The position numbers and the translations under genes are program-made. Under the pieces are notes generated by a model. That model ran no database searches, was not told the DNA's origin, and was given only the letters and a program-made list of their open reading frames with translations. DNA of 63,597 nucleotides from contig JAQUZE010000009.1 of NCBI GenBank assembly GCA_028691515.1, positions 1 to 63,597 of the forward strand, read 5' to 3'. Below, piece after piece: positions 46,557 to 55,824 of the stretch (positions within the stretch are counted from its first letter, which is position 1; every line of letters begins with the position of its first letter). Source of the stretch: Bacilli bacterium. Lineage in GTDB: Bacteria > Bacillota_I > Bacilli_A > ML615J-28 > CAG-698.

Positions 46557-47652
46557 TAACAATAAAATTCTTGATGAATTACTACTTAAATTACAAAATG
46601 AAGAAGAGTTATTTCAAGATGAATTTCAAAAAAATATGGGAATTGTCTCTATTCATACATTAGTAAATGTTAATTATATTATTGAGGAATACTTAAATAA
46701 TTATCAAGATAATAATTCTAATGGTAAAAAAATGATTTTAATTTTTGGGTTATTACAAGGTTTATTTGCAGGTATTGATTCACTTTATAGCTTAGGTAAA
46801 GCTCTTGATATTAATAAATTATTAATAAATTTAAATCAAAATAAAACTCTTAAAAATATTAAAAGAATTAGAAATGATGTTGTTGGACATCCAAGTTATC
46901 GATATTATAATAATAAATCAATTGGTTATTGTTCAATGGATGTTGACAGAATTACAAGTTCAAATATAGTATATTATTGTTATACTGATGAAAATAATGA
47001 ATCTCTTCAAAAGAATAAAACAGAAGTTAATATGATTGATGTCATTAATAATTATTTTAAAGAATGTAATCAAATTATTGAAAGCACTTTAAGATTTATT
47101 GATATTAAGAAAACAATACCTGATATTTGTTTGTTAGATGAAGTTGTTTTATTATTTAGAAAATTTCAAAAAAATATTAAGGATGATAAATCTTTAATTC
47201 AAGTTAGAGAGATTTATACTAAATTACTTAATTTGCAACATAATAGTAATGATAGAGTTATATGGAGAATAGATAATATCTTATATATGTTTCAGCTTGA
47301 TAGCAATGAGTTTGTTAATCATCTTATTAATTTAGAATTAAAAAAATTATATGAATTATTTTATATTTTAGAAAAACAAATTAATAATAATGTTAAGCAT
47401 ACTAAATTATATTTTTATGGATCAGATATTATGAATAAACTAAAAAGAAAAATCAAAAAATTCACAAAATATAATAAAGATATTTATACTGATACAGAAA
47501 ATACATTATTTTATAAATTGTTTAAAGATTTGATTAGAATGACTAAAAATGATGAAAAATATAATAAATTATCTAATTGGTTAAATAAAATTTATATAAA
47601 TAATGATAAAATAATGTTATACGCAGTAGGATCATTTTTAAAAGCAAATTAA
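46540..47652 (+). CDS. HEPN-motif protein, partner of the GGDEF/EAL-like protein
   Basis: A 370-residue mostly helical, Asn/Lys/Ile-rich protein. I do not recognise the family as a whole, but LKNIKRIRNDVVGHPSYR contains RNDVVGH at 111-117, a match to the RN-x4-H signature of HEPN domains, many of which are RNases in toxin-antitoxin and abortive-infection systems and some of which only bind nucleotides. The N-terminal helix bundle around it supports HEPN; the remainder is helical and unassigned. The ATG (with AAAGGA) lies inside the preceding gene, giving a 17-base overlap, so the two proteins are made together. No terminator follows before the next promoter at 47656. Confidence 0.65.
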   Translation: MYLINNNNKILDELLLKLQNEEELFQDEFQKNMGIVSIHTLVNVNYIIEEYLNNYQDNNSNGKKMILIFGLLQGLFAGIDSLYSLGKALDINKLLINLNQNKTLKNIKRIRNDVVGHPSYRYYNNKSIGYCSMDVDRITSSNIVYYCYTDENNESLQKNKTEVNMIDVINNYFKECNQIIESTLRFIDIKKTIPDICLLDEVVLLFRKFQKNIKDDKSLIQVREIYTKLLNLQHNSNDRVIWRIDNILYMFQLDSNEFVNHLINLELKKLYELFYILEKQINNNVKHTKLYFYGSDIMNKLKRKIKKFTKYNKDIYTDTENTLFYKLFKDLIRMTKNDEKYNKLSNWLNKIYINNDKIMLYAVGSFLKAN

Positions 47653-47655
47653 TGT

Positions 47656-47683
47656 TTGAAAATTGTTCAATTTATGATATAAT
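47656..47683 (+). promoter_or_regulatory. Promoter of the DUF1189-like gene
   Basis: TTGAAA (47656-47661) and TATAAT (47678-47683), spacer 16 bp. Confidence 0.72.
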
Positions 47684-47710
47684 ATTTAAAATATAAAAGG
47701 AGTGATCAAC

Positions 47711-48850
47711 TTGTTTTTTCGAAATATATTAAATTTTTTAAAGTCACTTGTACTGCCAGTTAAAATGGTAAAATATCGTTATATGTCTGTGCTACTAGGT
47801 ATAATTTTATTTATACTTTCAGCAATTTTACTTACTATTCCTGTTGGCACTTATTATAAAGAAAATAGCTATAAATTAATTGAAGAGCGTAATATTATTG
47901 GACTTAGAGATTTATTACAAGCTCCTTCAAATGAAGAAAGTCTTGTTTTTCAAAAACTATCTGAAATAAAAGATGCAGGATTTAAAGTTGAATATAATGA
48001 AACAGTTAAAAACTATCAGTTGACTTATAGAGTTGATGATATTATTCAAGAAGAACATCGCTCATTATATGAATTTAGTTACTTAAATGAAGAAGAACAA
48101 AATGTAAATGTGCATATTATTGTAGATATTTTTAATCTTGAAAGAGATGAAAATTTAGAAGGAAATGAAAAAGAAAAAGTTTTGCCACCGACAAAAATTA
48201 TTAGTGAAGAAGATATTAAGGATAACTATCAATTCATTAATTATGATAGTTTGTCTGAGGCAGAACAACAAGAATTAATAGGTTCTTATTATGTAAGAAT
48301 TAATAAACTTGATAATAGTGAAAATATTCATTTTAAACCTTCTATTGATAACAATCATATAGTTGTCATTTTAGGAACTGATTCTTTGTTTTATAGTTAT
48401 CATAATGTTATTAAAGAAAACGAAGAGTATATTGATAATCCAAATATTTCAACAGCAAAAATTTTTTGGTCTATTGATTATAGTTTTAATGCAAATGAAA
48501 TGATTAATTATAATGCTAAAACATCATTAGATAATTTTGCAAGATTAATATCTAAAGGTTTTGCAGCACAACTATCTTTAGTTACACAATTTTCAATATT
48601 TCTTTATGTATTTTTATTTCCAATGATTATAGTTTTAATGGTATTTATTTTGTTTAGAAAATCAGGTAGATTACAAACATTAAAAGAATATTTTAATATT
48701 GCAGCAATTAGTACAATAGTCCCAGTTTTAATTACGTTTATTGTAAGTTGGTTTTACTTTGAAGCATATTCATTTTATGTTTTTGTATTTGCTACATATT
48801 ATTTATTAATGATTTTAAAAATTAATACAGTTAAAGAAATTTTAGATTAA
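47711..48850 (+). CDS. DUF1189-like membrane protein
   Basis: A 379-residue membrane protein. It has one N-terminal transmembrane helix (about 25-47), a large, Glu/Asp/Asn-rich probably extracytoplasmic domain of ~230 residues, and three or four closely spaced C-terminal helices (about 290-375). That topology fits the DUF1189 family, but no signature motif is decisive. The role is unknown. I choose TTG 47711, 8 bases after AAGGAG; GTG 47702 overlaps the ribosome-binding site. It is a single-gene unit with its own promoter and terminator. Confidence 0.72.
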   Translation: MFFRNILNFLKSLVLPVKMVKYRYMSVLLGIILFILSAILLTIPVGTYYKENSYKLIEERNIIGLRDLLQAPSNEESLVFQKLSEIKDAGFKVEYNETVKNYQLTYRVDDIIQEEHRSLYEFSYLNEEEQNVNVHIIVDIFNLERDENLEGNEKEKVLPPTKIISEEDIKDNYQFINYDSLSEAEQQELIGSYYVRINKLDNSENIHFKPSIDNNHIVVILGTDSLFYSYHNVIKENEEYIDNPNISTAKIFWSIDYSFNANEMINYNAKTSLDNFARLISKGFAAQLSLVTQFSIFLYVFLFPMIIVLMVFILFRKSGRLQTLKEYFNIAAISTIVPVLITFIVSWFYFEAYSFYVFVFATYYLLMILKINTVKEILD

Positions 48851-48873
48851 AAGAGCTATATGCTCTTTTTTTC
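48849..48873 (+). terminator. Intrinsic terminator after the DUF1189-like gene
   Basis: AAAGAGC (48850-48856), loop TATAT, GCTCTTT (48862-48868), then T-run. Confidence 0.85.
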
Positions 48874-48928
48874 TTATTAATCTTTATAATTAAGTAAAAA
48901 TGTGTTAAAATACTAGAAGGTGAAAAGT

Positions 48929-49330
48929 ATGAAAAGAAATATAAGTAGAATTAAAGCAATGATGGTTTTATATTCAAAAGAAATTAATGAAAATTATGAA
49001 GAATTAAATGCTTTATATGATTTAGATATTGATTTACAAGCAAATGAAGATTTCGTAAATGAATTAGTTTTAGGAGTAAGTAAATATAAAAAGGAAATTG
49101 ATTTTATTATAAGTACTAATTTAGAACATTATACAATTTCTAGATTAAATTTTGTTGATCAGGCAATAATAAGAATTGCTGTTTATGAAATGAAATATAC
49201 TAATACCCCTCATAATATTATAATAAATGAGGCTTTAGAAATATCTCATGAATACAGTGAAACAATGGATGATCAATCATCAAAATTTAACAATTCTGTT
49301 TTAGATAAAATCAGTAAAAAGATATCATGA
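48929..49330 (+). CDS. nusB: Transcription antitermination factor NusB
   Basis: Binds boxA RNA with S10 in rRNA antitermination. The 133-residue all-helical protein begins KRNISRIKAMMVLYSKE and has the conserved C-terminal half INRLNFVDQAI-like segment (ISRLNFVDQAIIRIAVYEM), then NEALEISHEYS and the SSKFNNSVLDKI end. ATG 48929 follows AGAAGG by 7 bases; the upstream GTG is inside that site. It opens nusB-xseA-xseB-dxs-recN, with folD and ispA missing relative to B. subtilis. Its TGA overlaps xseA as ATGA. Confidence 0.95.
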   Translation: MKRNISRIKAMMVLYSKEINENYEELNALYDLDIDLQANEDFVNELVLGVSKYKKEIDFIISTNLEHYTISRLNFVDQAIIRIAVYEMKYTNTPHNIIINEALEISHEYSETMDDQSSKFNNSVLDKISKKIS

Positions 49331-50673
49331 ATGAGCAAAAATATTTAACAGTTAGTGCTTTAAATAAGTATTTAGCATATAAAATTAATAATGATAAACA
49401 TTTATCAGAACTTGCTGTTTTAGGAGAATTATCTAATGTAAAAACTTCTAAAAATCATTTATATTTTGTACTAAAAGACGATAGTTCTGAAATAAATTGT
49501 ATAATGTTTTCTAGTAATAAAAATACTTTAAAATTTTTCCCAATAGATGGAATGAAAGTAATTATTACGGGAAATGTAAGTGTATATGAACCTAGAGGAA
49601 CTTACAATATTATCGTTAGTCAAATGTTAGAATATGGTAGAGGAGCATTATATCAAGCTTTTCTAGAATTAAAAGATAAGTTACAAAAAGAAGGTCTTTT
49701 TGATTCTAAGTATAAAAAAATAATACCTAATTATAGTGAGAATATTGGCGTTATTACTTCAGAAACTGGTGAAGCTTTTAATGATATTAAAATTACTATT
49801 TCTAAAAGGTTTCCTTTAGCGAAAATCTATTTATATCCTTCGTTAGTGCAAGGAACCGAAGCTGCTAAATCTCTTATATCATCTGTAAAAAAAGCAAATA
49901 TTGATAAATTATGTGATGTAATAATTATTGGAAGAGGAGGAGGTAGTCAAGAAGACTTATCATGTTTTAATGATGAAGAATTAGCAAGAACTATCTTTAA
50001 TTCAAAAATTCCAATTGTTAGTGGAGTTGGTCATGAAGGAGATTATACAATTACTGATTTTGTAAGTGATAAAAGAGCGGCAACGCCAACAGCTGCTGCG
50101 ATGTTAATTACTCCTGAGAAAGATGCTTTATTAAATTTAATTCAAAACAAAAAATATACTATTAATAATTATATTAAAAGAAAAATTAATGATTTAGAAT
50201 TTAAATATTCTTCTTTGGCCAATAATCATTATTTAAAAAATTATAATTTAATAATTGATGATAAAATTAAAGATTTAACTAATCTTGTAAATAATTTACA
50301 TAAATTATCACCAATAAATAAAATAAATAATAGTTTTGATAAATTATTAAATATAAATAACAGGCTTAATATTTTAAAACTAGATCAAAAAATTGATTTA
50401 TTTCTTTTAAATGTAGATAGTAAAAACATAGCACTACATAATTCAATAAATAAATTAATAGAGTATAATAGTACAAAAATTGATAATATAATAGAAAGAC
50501 TAATAATAATTAATCCTTTAAATTTAATGAAAAAAGGATATACACTTGTATATCAAGATAATATTTTAATTAAAAGTATTAATAATCTTAATAAACATAA
50601 AGATATTGAAGTTAAATTTGTGGATGGTAGCGTTAATGCTATGATTAAAAATTTAGAAAGGAATAAGCCATGA
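49327..50673 (+). CDS. xseA: Exodeoxyribonuclease VII large subunit
   Basis: Single-strand DNA exonuclease subunit. The 448 residues include an N-terminal OB fold with GELSNVKTSKNHLYFVLKD, the catalytic domain with GVITSETGEAFNDI, IIGRGGGSQEDLSCFND and VGHEGDYTITDFVSDKRAATPTAA region, and a long C-terminal coiled coil. All family hallmarks are intact. The end overlaps xseB by 4 bases (ATGA). Confidence 0.97.
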   Translation: MNEQKYLTVSALNKYLAYKINNDKHLSELAVLGELSNVKTSKNHLYFVLKDDSSEINCIMFSSNKNTLKFFPIDGMKVIITGNVSVYEPRGTYNIIVSQMLEYGRGALYQAFLELKDKLQKEGLFDSKYKKIIPNYSENIGVITSETGEAFNDIKITISKRFPLAKIYLYPSLVQGTEAAKSLISSVKKANIDKLCDVIIIGRGGGSQEDLSCFNDEELARTIFNSKIPIVSGVGHEGDYTITDFVSDKRAATPTAAAMLITPEKDALLNLIQNKKYTINNYIKRKINDLEFKYSSLANNHYLKNYNLIIDDKIKDLTNLVNNLHKLSPINKINNSFDKLLNINNRLNILKLDQKIDLFLLNVDSKNIALHNSINKLIEYNSTKIDNIIERLIIINPLNLMKKGYTLVYQDNILIKSINNLNKHKDIEVKFVDGSVNAMIKNLERNKP

Positions 50674-50858
50674 AAGAAAAATTTGAAGATTTATTGAATG
50701 AATTAAATAATATTGTAACTGAACTCGAAAGCGGAGATTTATCTTTAGAAGATTCGATAAAAAAATATCAAAGAGGAATTGAATTAAGTAATCTTTGTAA
50801 AAATAAGCTTACTGAAGCAAAGGAAGTTGTTGTAAAGAATATGAATGAGGGAAAATAA
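50670..50858 (+). CDS. xseB: Exodeoxyribonuclease VII small subunit
   Basis: A 62-residue partner of XseA, helical and acidic. It shows the family pattern FEDLLNELNNIVTELESGDL followed by SLEDSIKKYQRGIELSNLC. It overlaps both xseA (4 bases) and dxs (1 base), so subunit balance is set by coupling. Confidence 0.95.
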   Translation: MKEKFEDLLNELNNIVTELESGDLSLEDSIKKYQRGIELSNLCKNKLTEAKEVVVKNMNEGK

Positions 50859-52651
50859 TGATTGATTTGCAATCTATTAAAAATCCTGATTTTTTAAAGA
50901 ATCTATCTCTTAAAGAACTTGAAAATCTCGCAGAATTAATTAGACAATTTATAATTGATTCAGTCAGTAAAACTGGAGGACATTTATCTAGTAGTTTGGG
51001 AACTGTTGAATTAATAATAGCTTTATATTATGTTTTTAATGCACCATTTGACAAATTAATCTTTGATGTTGGCCATCAAGCATATACTCATAAAATACTA
51101 ACTGGTCGCGCAAATGACTTTTCTACTTTAAGAAAAGATGATGGGTTAAGTGGTTTTTTGAGCATGAGAGAAAGTATTTACGATGTTTATGAAGCTGGAC
51201 ATTCTTCAACATCTATTTCTGCAGCAAGTGGCTTTATTAAAGCTAGAGAAAAAGGTGAAAAAATAGGAGAAGTAGTATCAATTATTGGTGATGCTTCAAT
51301 TCAAAATGGTCTTGCATTGGAAGCAATTAATTATTTAGGGGATCATGAAAAACAAAAATCAATTATTATTCTAAATGACAATAATATGTCAATTAGTAAA
51401 AATGTTGGAAGAATTTCTAGATTTTTTAATAAAATAAGAATAAAAAAATCTTATAATAGATTTAGTAAAATTATTCCTATGCGAATTAGGCATTCATTAA
51501 AAACTATTGTTTATGGTGAAAATCCTTTTTCAAGTATGGGTTATAGATATTTTGGTCCAATTGATGGTCATAATATTAAATTATTAATTAAATATTTTGA
51601 ATTTGCTAAAAATTGTAATGAGCCAGTTTTTTTACATATAAAAACAATTAAAGGTAAGGGTTATAGCTTTGCTGAAGAAGATAAAATTGGCAAATGGCAT
51701 GGAGTTGGACCTTTCAACAAAGAAACTGGAGAATTTATTAGTAACAAAAAAGATGAATTAGTTAAATGGAGTGAAGGAATTAGTAATTTATTACTAGAAG
51801 AAGCTAAACTTAACAATAAAATTCATGTTATTACTCCAGCAATGATTTATGGGTCGGATTTAATTGATTTTCAAAAAGAATTACCTTCCCAAATAACTGA
51901 CTGTGGAATTGCCGAAGATCATGCTGTAATAATGGCAAATGCTTTAAGTTTAGCTGGACAAATTCCAATTGTAATGCTTTATTCAACGTTTTTACAAAGA
52001 GCTTATGACGCTATTAATCATGATGTTTGTAGAATTAATCAACATGTTGTTTTTTTAATTGATAGAAGTGGCATTATTGGAGAAGATGGTTCTACGCATC
52101 AAGGTGTATTTGATCTTGGTTTATTAAACGCTCTTCCTAATATTGAAATATTAATGCCAAAAGATTTAACTGATGCAAAAATCTTATTAAATTACGCTAT
52201 AAATATTGCAAAAGGTCCTGTTGCAATTCGTTATCCAAGAGGTTATACAAATAGTGAAATACGTTTGAATAATAAATCACTTGAAAAGTTTGAAATTGTT
52301 TTACCTTTAAAAGAAAAAAACATCATTACATATGGTGAAGATGTTTTAGAGTTTAAAAAATATTTAGTTGAACTTAATAAAAATTATGGATTAATTAATG
52401 CTCAATTTATTAAACCTTTGGATTTAAACTTTTTAAGTAAATTAAAAAACACAAATTTAATAGTTTATGAAAATAATATGATTCAAGGTGGACTTGCTTC
52501 ATCACTATTAATTATTAATTCAAAATGTGATTTTAATATAAATTTTGAAATTATTGGAATTGATGATCAATATGTAAAACATGGAAATATTCAAAACGTA
52601 AAAAATAAATTAGGTTTAAATATAGAAGAGATTGTAAAAAGACTAAAATAG
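50858..52651 (+). CDS. dxs: 1-deoxy-D-xylulose-5-phosphate synthase
   Basis: First enzyme of the MEP pathway, thiamine-diphosphate dependent. The 597-residue protein has GGHLSSSLGTVEL with the catalytic His, FDVGHQAYTHKILTGR, the ThDP motif GDASIQNGLALEA with LNDNNMSIS, KGKGYSFAEEDKIGKWHGVG, GIAEDHAV with the catalytic Glu, and DRSGIIGEDGSTHQG. It is slightly shorter than typical (about 620-635), and GDASIQNG replaces the usual GDGA-like form, with the metal-binding Asp and Asn kept. ispA, normal upstream in this cluster, is missing. Confidence 0.96.
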   Translation: MIDLQSIKNPDFLKNLSLKELENLAELIRQFIIDSVSKTGGHLSSSLGTVELIIALYYVFNAPFDKLIFDVGHQAYTHKILTGRANDFSTLRKDDGLSGFLSMRESIYDVYEAGHSSTSISAASGFIKAREKGEKIGEVVSIIGDASIQNGLALEAINYLGDHEKQKSIIILNDNNMSISKNVGRISRFFNKIRIKKSYNRFSKIIPMRIRHSLKTIVYGENPFSSMGYRYFGPIDGHNIKLLIKYFEFAKNCNEPVFLHIKTIKGKGYSFAEEDKIGKWHGVGPFNKETGEFISNKKDELVKWSEGISNLLLEEAKLNNKIHVITPAMIYGSDLIDFQKELPSQITDCGIAEDHAVIMANALSLAGQIPIVMLYSTFLQRAYDAINHDVCRINQHVVFLIDRSGIIGEDGSTHQGVFDLGLLNALPNIEILMPKDLTDAKILLNYAINIAKGPVAIRYPRGYTNSEIRLNNKSLEKFEIVLPLKEKNIITYGEDVLEFKKYLVELNKNYGLINAQFIKPLDLNFLSKLKNTNLIVYENNMIQGGLASSLLIINSKCDFNINFEIIGIDDQYVKHGNIQNVKNKLGLNIEEIVKRLK

Positions 52652-52663
52652 GAGTTTTTTAAT

Positions 52664-54322
52664 ATGTTATTATCTTTACAAGTTAAAAATTTTGCCATTA
52701 TTGATAATATTAATATAGAATTTAAACAAGGGATGACTGTCTTAACTGGAGAAACTGGCACTGGGAAATCTTTAATTATTGATGCTATTGGATTATTATT
52801 TGGTAAAAGAGCAAGTAGCGAACTAGTTAGATATAAAGAAAATAAAGCTACAATTGAAGGTGTTTTTACTGATTATAATGATAAAATAATTAACTTATTA
52901 AAATCAAATGATATTGAATATTCTCTAAATGAGTTCTTAATTATAAAAAGAGAAATTTATGCTAATGGTAAAAGTATTGCAAAAATTAATAATACAATTA
53001 CTCCTGTGAGCGTTTTAAATGAATTTGGAGAATTAATTGGAGATATTCATTCTCAATTTGATGCTCAAAGTCTTGTAAATCCTAAAAATTATTTAGAATT
53101 TTTAAATAATGATAATATTATTAATTTAGAAAAAAATTATACACATTTATTAAATGATTATAAAAGATGTAAATATGACTATGATCAATTTGTAAAAACA
53201 AATAGCGAAACAAAAAAACAATTAGATTTTTTGAATTACCAATTAAATGAATTAAAAAAAGTAAATTTAAAGATTAATGAAGAAGAAGAATTAAAAGGTA
53301 AATTAAGTGTTTTAAATAATTTTGAAGAAATTAATAAAAACATTCAAGAAATAAAAGAAATATATGAAGATAAATCTGTATTAGATAATATTTATTTATC
53401 TCTTAGCAATTTTAAAAAAATCGCAATTTATGATAAAAAATATGAATCAAGTGTTGAAATAGTTGACGAAGCTTATTATAATTTACTTGATGTTATTGAA
53501 ATTGTAAAAAGAAATGAAAAAAATTTAGATTATGATCCTTCTCTTTTAGATGAAATTAATTTAAGATTATCAATTTATTCAAATTTGAAGCGAAAATATA
53601 AAAAAACAACACAAGAATTGCTTGAATATTTAAATGAAATTGAAGAAAAAATAAATAATATTGATAATTTTGATTTTAAGATAAAAGAATATGAAAATAA
53701 AACTAGTGAATTATTTAAACAAGCAAATCAAGTCGCTGATGAAATATCTAAATTAAGAAAAAATGAAGCTAAAGTTATAGAAAATGAAATTGGCGAAATT
53801 CTAGAAGAATTAAAACTTGATAATACAATCTTTGAAATAAAATTTATTAAAAGTGATACATTTTTATCAACAGGCGTTGATAAATTAGATTTTTTAATTA
53901 CTTTTAATAAAGGGGAACCATTAAAACCATTATCTAAAATAGCATCTGGTGGTGAATTATCTCGTTTTATGCTTGCATTAAAAAGTTTAGTTAGTAAAAA
54001 AATGCATTACCAAACATTAATTTTTGATGAAATAGATAGTGGAGTTAGTGGTAAAATTGCTTATTCAATTGCATCAAAAATAAAAAAATTAAGTAATGAC
54101 TCACAAATTTTATGCGTTACTCATCTTCCTCAAGTAGCATCAATTGCAAATAATCATTTGCACATTACTAAAAATATTGATAATGAAAATAGAACTATTA
54201 CAAAAATCAATGAAATTGAAGGAGAAGAAAGAACAAAAGAAATCGCATTAATGATTTCTAACGGTGTATTGACTTCTGCAAGTTTTAATTTAGCAAATGA
54301 ATTATTAAATAAAAAAATCTAA
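52664..54322 (+). CDS. recN: DNA repair protein RecN
   Basis: SMC-like ATPase for double-strand-break repair. The 552 residues have an N-terminal Walker A LTGETGTGKSLIIDAIGLLFG (about 27-47), two coiled-coil arms separated by a head-proximal region, and C-terminal signature SGGELSRFMLALK with Walker B TLIFDEIDSGVSG. The length is normal. A shared hairpin terminator begins in its last codons. It is the end of the nusB-recN group, as in other Bacillota, with tlyA and argR missing. Confidence 0.97.
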   Translation: MLLSLQVKNFAIIDNINIEFKQGMTVLTGETGTGKSLIIDAIGLLFGKRASSELVRYKENKATIEGVFTDYNDKIINLLKSNDIEYSLNEFLIIKREIYANGKSIAKINNTITPVSVLNEFGELIGDIHSQFDAQSLVNPKNYLEFLNNDNIINLEKNYTHLLNDYKRCKYDYDQFVKTNSETKKQLDFLNYQLNELKKVNLKINEEEELKGKLSVLNNFEEINKNIQEIKEIYEDKSVLDNIYLSLSNFKKIAIYDKKYESSVEIVDEAYYNLLDVIEIVKRNEKNLDYDPSLLDEINLRLSIYSNLKRKYKKTTQELLEYLNEIEEKINNIDNFDFKIKEYENKTSELFKQANQVADEISKLRKNEAKVIENEIGEILEELKLDNTIFEIKFIKSDTFLSTGVDKLDFLITFNKGEPLKPLSKIASGGELSRFMLALKSLVSKKMHYQTLIFDEIDSGVSGKIAYSIASKIKKLSNDSQILCVTHLPQVASIANNHLHITKNIDNENRTITKINEIEGEERTKEIALMISNGVLTSASFNLANELLNKKI

Positions 54323-54342
54323 GATTTAACTTAGATTTTTTA
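54311..54342. terminator. Bidirectional terminator between recN and the small membrane protein gene
   Basis: AAAAAAATCTAAG (54311-54323) and CTTAGATTTTTT (54330-54341) can stop transcription from both sides. It overlaps the last recN codons. Confidence 0.82.
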
Positions 54343-54534
54343 TTATGAGTTTTGAATCATTAAATAAATTAAAGCAACTACAGGAATTACAACAGTTCCA
54401 AGAATTACTAATATTAAAAATATTTTTCCTACTAGTGTTTTAGCTGGACTTTTTTGAATCTCAACTTCAATACTATTATCTCTTTTGACTCTTGTCTTTA
54501 CAAAAGGTTGTTTTTCTTTTTTAGTTTTTTTCAC
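54343..54534 (-). CDS. Small single-pass membrane protein of unknown function
   Basis: A 63-residue protein: a basic cytoplasmic N-terminus (KKTKKEKQPFVKTRVKR), a short amphipathic stretch, and one C-terminal transmembrane helix (about residues 36-60, GKIFLILVILGTVVIPVVAL), ending in a few residues. I place the start at GTG 54534 because AAGGGGTGAG precedes it; the longer frame to 54636 would run into the dinB start region. It is convergent with recN and divergent from dinB. No function is recognised; a Sec/regulatory peptide role is only a guess. Confidence 0.65.
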   Translation of the reverse strand: MKKTKKEKQPFVKTRVKRDNSIEVEIQKSPAKTLVGKIFLILVILGTVVIPVVALIYLMIQNS

Positions 54535-54609
54535 TTTCTCACCCCTTAACAATGTGTTATAATCTATATGTAGTATTATATCATAAATATTTAAAAAAGG
54601 AAATATAAA

Positions 54610-55824
54610 ATGCAAACATCTCGAATTATTTTTCATATAGATATTAATGCTTTTTATGCAGCATGTGAGTTAATTAATGATCCAAGCTTAAAAGGTAAGC
54701 CTATTGTTGTCGCGCACAATGATGTTTTAAGAAAAAGTATTATATTATCACCTAGTTATGAAGCAAGAGCTTATGGCATAAAAACTACAATGCTTGTTAG
54801 AGATGCTTATAATTTGTGTGATAAAATAATAGTTGTTGAACCTAAAATGGATTTATACCAAAAACACTCTGCTTTGTTTTTTGCTTTTTTAGAAAAAATT
54901 ACAACGCAAATAGAAGCTGGTTCTATAGATGAAGCTTTTCTAGATGTAACTTTGGTTGCTAAAAAAACAGATCCCATTAGACTTGCTCAATTTATTCAAT
55001 CAACTCTTTATAATAAATATAGATTGCCAACTAGTATAGGAATTGCCCCAAATAAGTTTCTTGCAAAAATGGCCTCTAATATGAAAAAGCCACTTGGTAT
55101 AACTGTACTTAGAAAAAGAGAAATTGATAAATTATTATGGCCTTTAGAAATAAACAAAATGTATGGAGTAGGAAAAAAGACAAATATAAAACTAAGAAAA
55201 ATTGGCATTAATACAATTGGTGATCTAGCAAATTTTCAAGATAAAATATTATTAGAAAAAATTATTGGACCAACTTTTTCAAAAACTTTAACGGATTGGG
55301 CTAATGGAATTGCAGATGATTTTGTTGATCCTACGAAATATGATGAGATATCCTCAATTAGTAATTCTCATACTTTTGATCATGATCAAATTGATGTTAT
55401 TTTTATTAAAAAATCTTTAAAATCACTAGTATATACTGTAGCAAATAGATTAATCAAGAAAGATTTAAAAGCAAAAACAATTGGAATAACTATTAAATAT
55501 TCTGATTTTCATACAATTAGTAGAAGTCAATCTTTAAATAACCCTATAAATGAAGCTTTAGAAATTAATGAAATTGTTATGGAATTATTTGAAGAGAATT
55601 ATGAGGAAAATTCTCTTGTTAGATTGGTAGGTGTATTTGTTAATCGATTAAGTGATGCAAGTAAAACTGAAGATTATAAACAATTAAGTATTTTTGATAA
55701 TTTAAGTGTTGCTGAAAAAGAAAATGAAATTAAAAATATACTAAACAATGTTCAAACAAGGTTTGGTGATGATATTATTCAAAAAGGATATTATGGATAT
55801 AAAAAAGAAAAGGAGAAGAAATGA
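54610..55824 (+). CDS. dinB: DNA polymerase IV (Y-family, translesion)
   Basis: Error-prone lesion-bypass polymerase. The 404 residues include the catalytic IFHIDINAFYAACE and SIDEAFLDV motifs, LPTSIGIAPNKFLAKMASNMKKP, the helix-hairpin-helix MYGVGKKTNIKLRKIG, and a little-finger domain. QLSIFD near residue 358 is a clear beta-clamp-binding motif. It is preceded by GGAAAT and an AT-rich region with possible -10 boxes; it overlaps cvfB by 4 bases (ATGA). LexA boxes are not visible. Confidence 0.96.
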   Translation: MQTSRIIFHIDINAFYAACELINDPSLKGKPIVVAHNDVLRKSIILSPSYEARAYGIKTTMLVRDAYNLCDKIIVVEPKMDLYQKHSALFFAFLEKITTQIEAGSIDEAFLDVTLVAKKTDPIRLAQFIQSTLYNKYRLPTSIGIAPNKFLAKMASNMKKPLGITVLRKREIDKLLWPLEINKMYGVGKKTNIKLRKIGINTIGDLANFQDKILLEKIIGPTFSKTLTDWANGIADDFVDPTKYDEISSISNSHTFDHDQIDVIFIKKSLKSLVYTVANRLIKKDLKAKTIGITIKYSDFHTISRSQSLNNPINEALEINEIVMELFEENYEENSLVRLVGVFVNRLSDASKTEDYKQLSIFDNLSVAEKENEIKNILNNVQTRFGDDIIQKGYYGYKKEKEKK

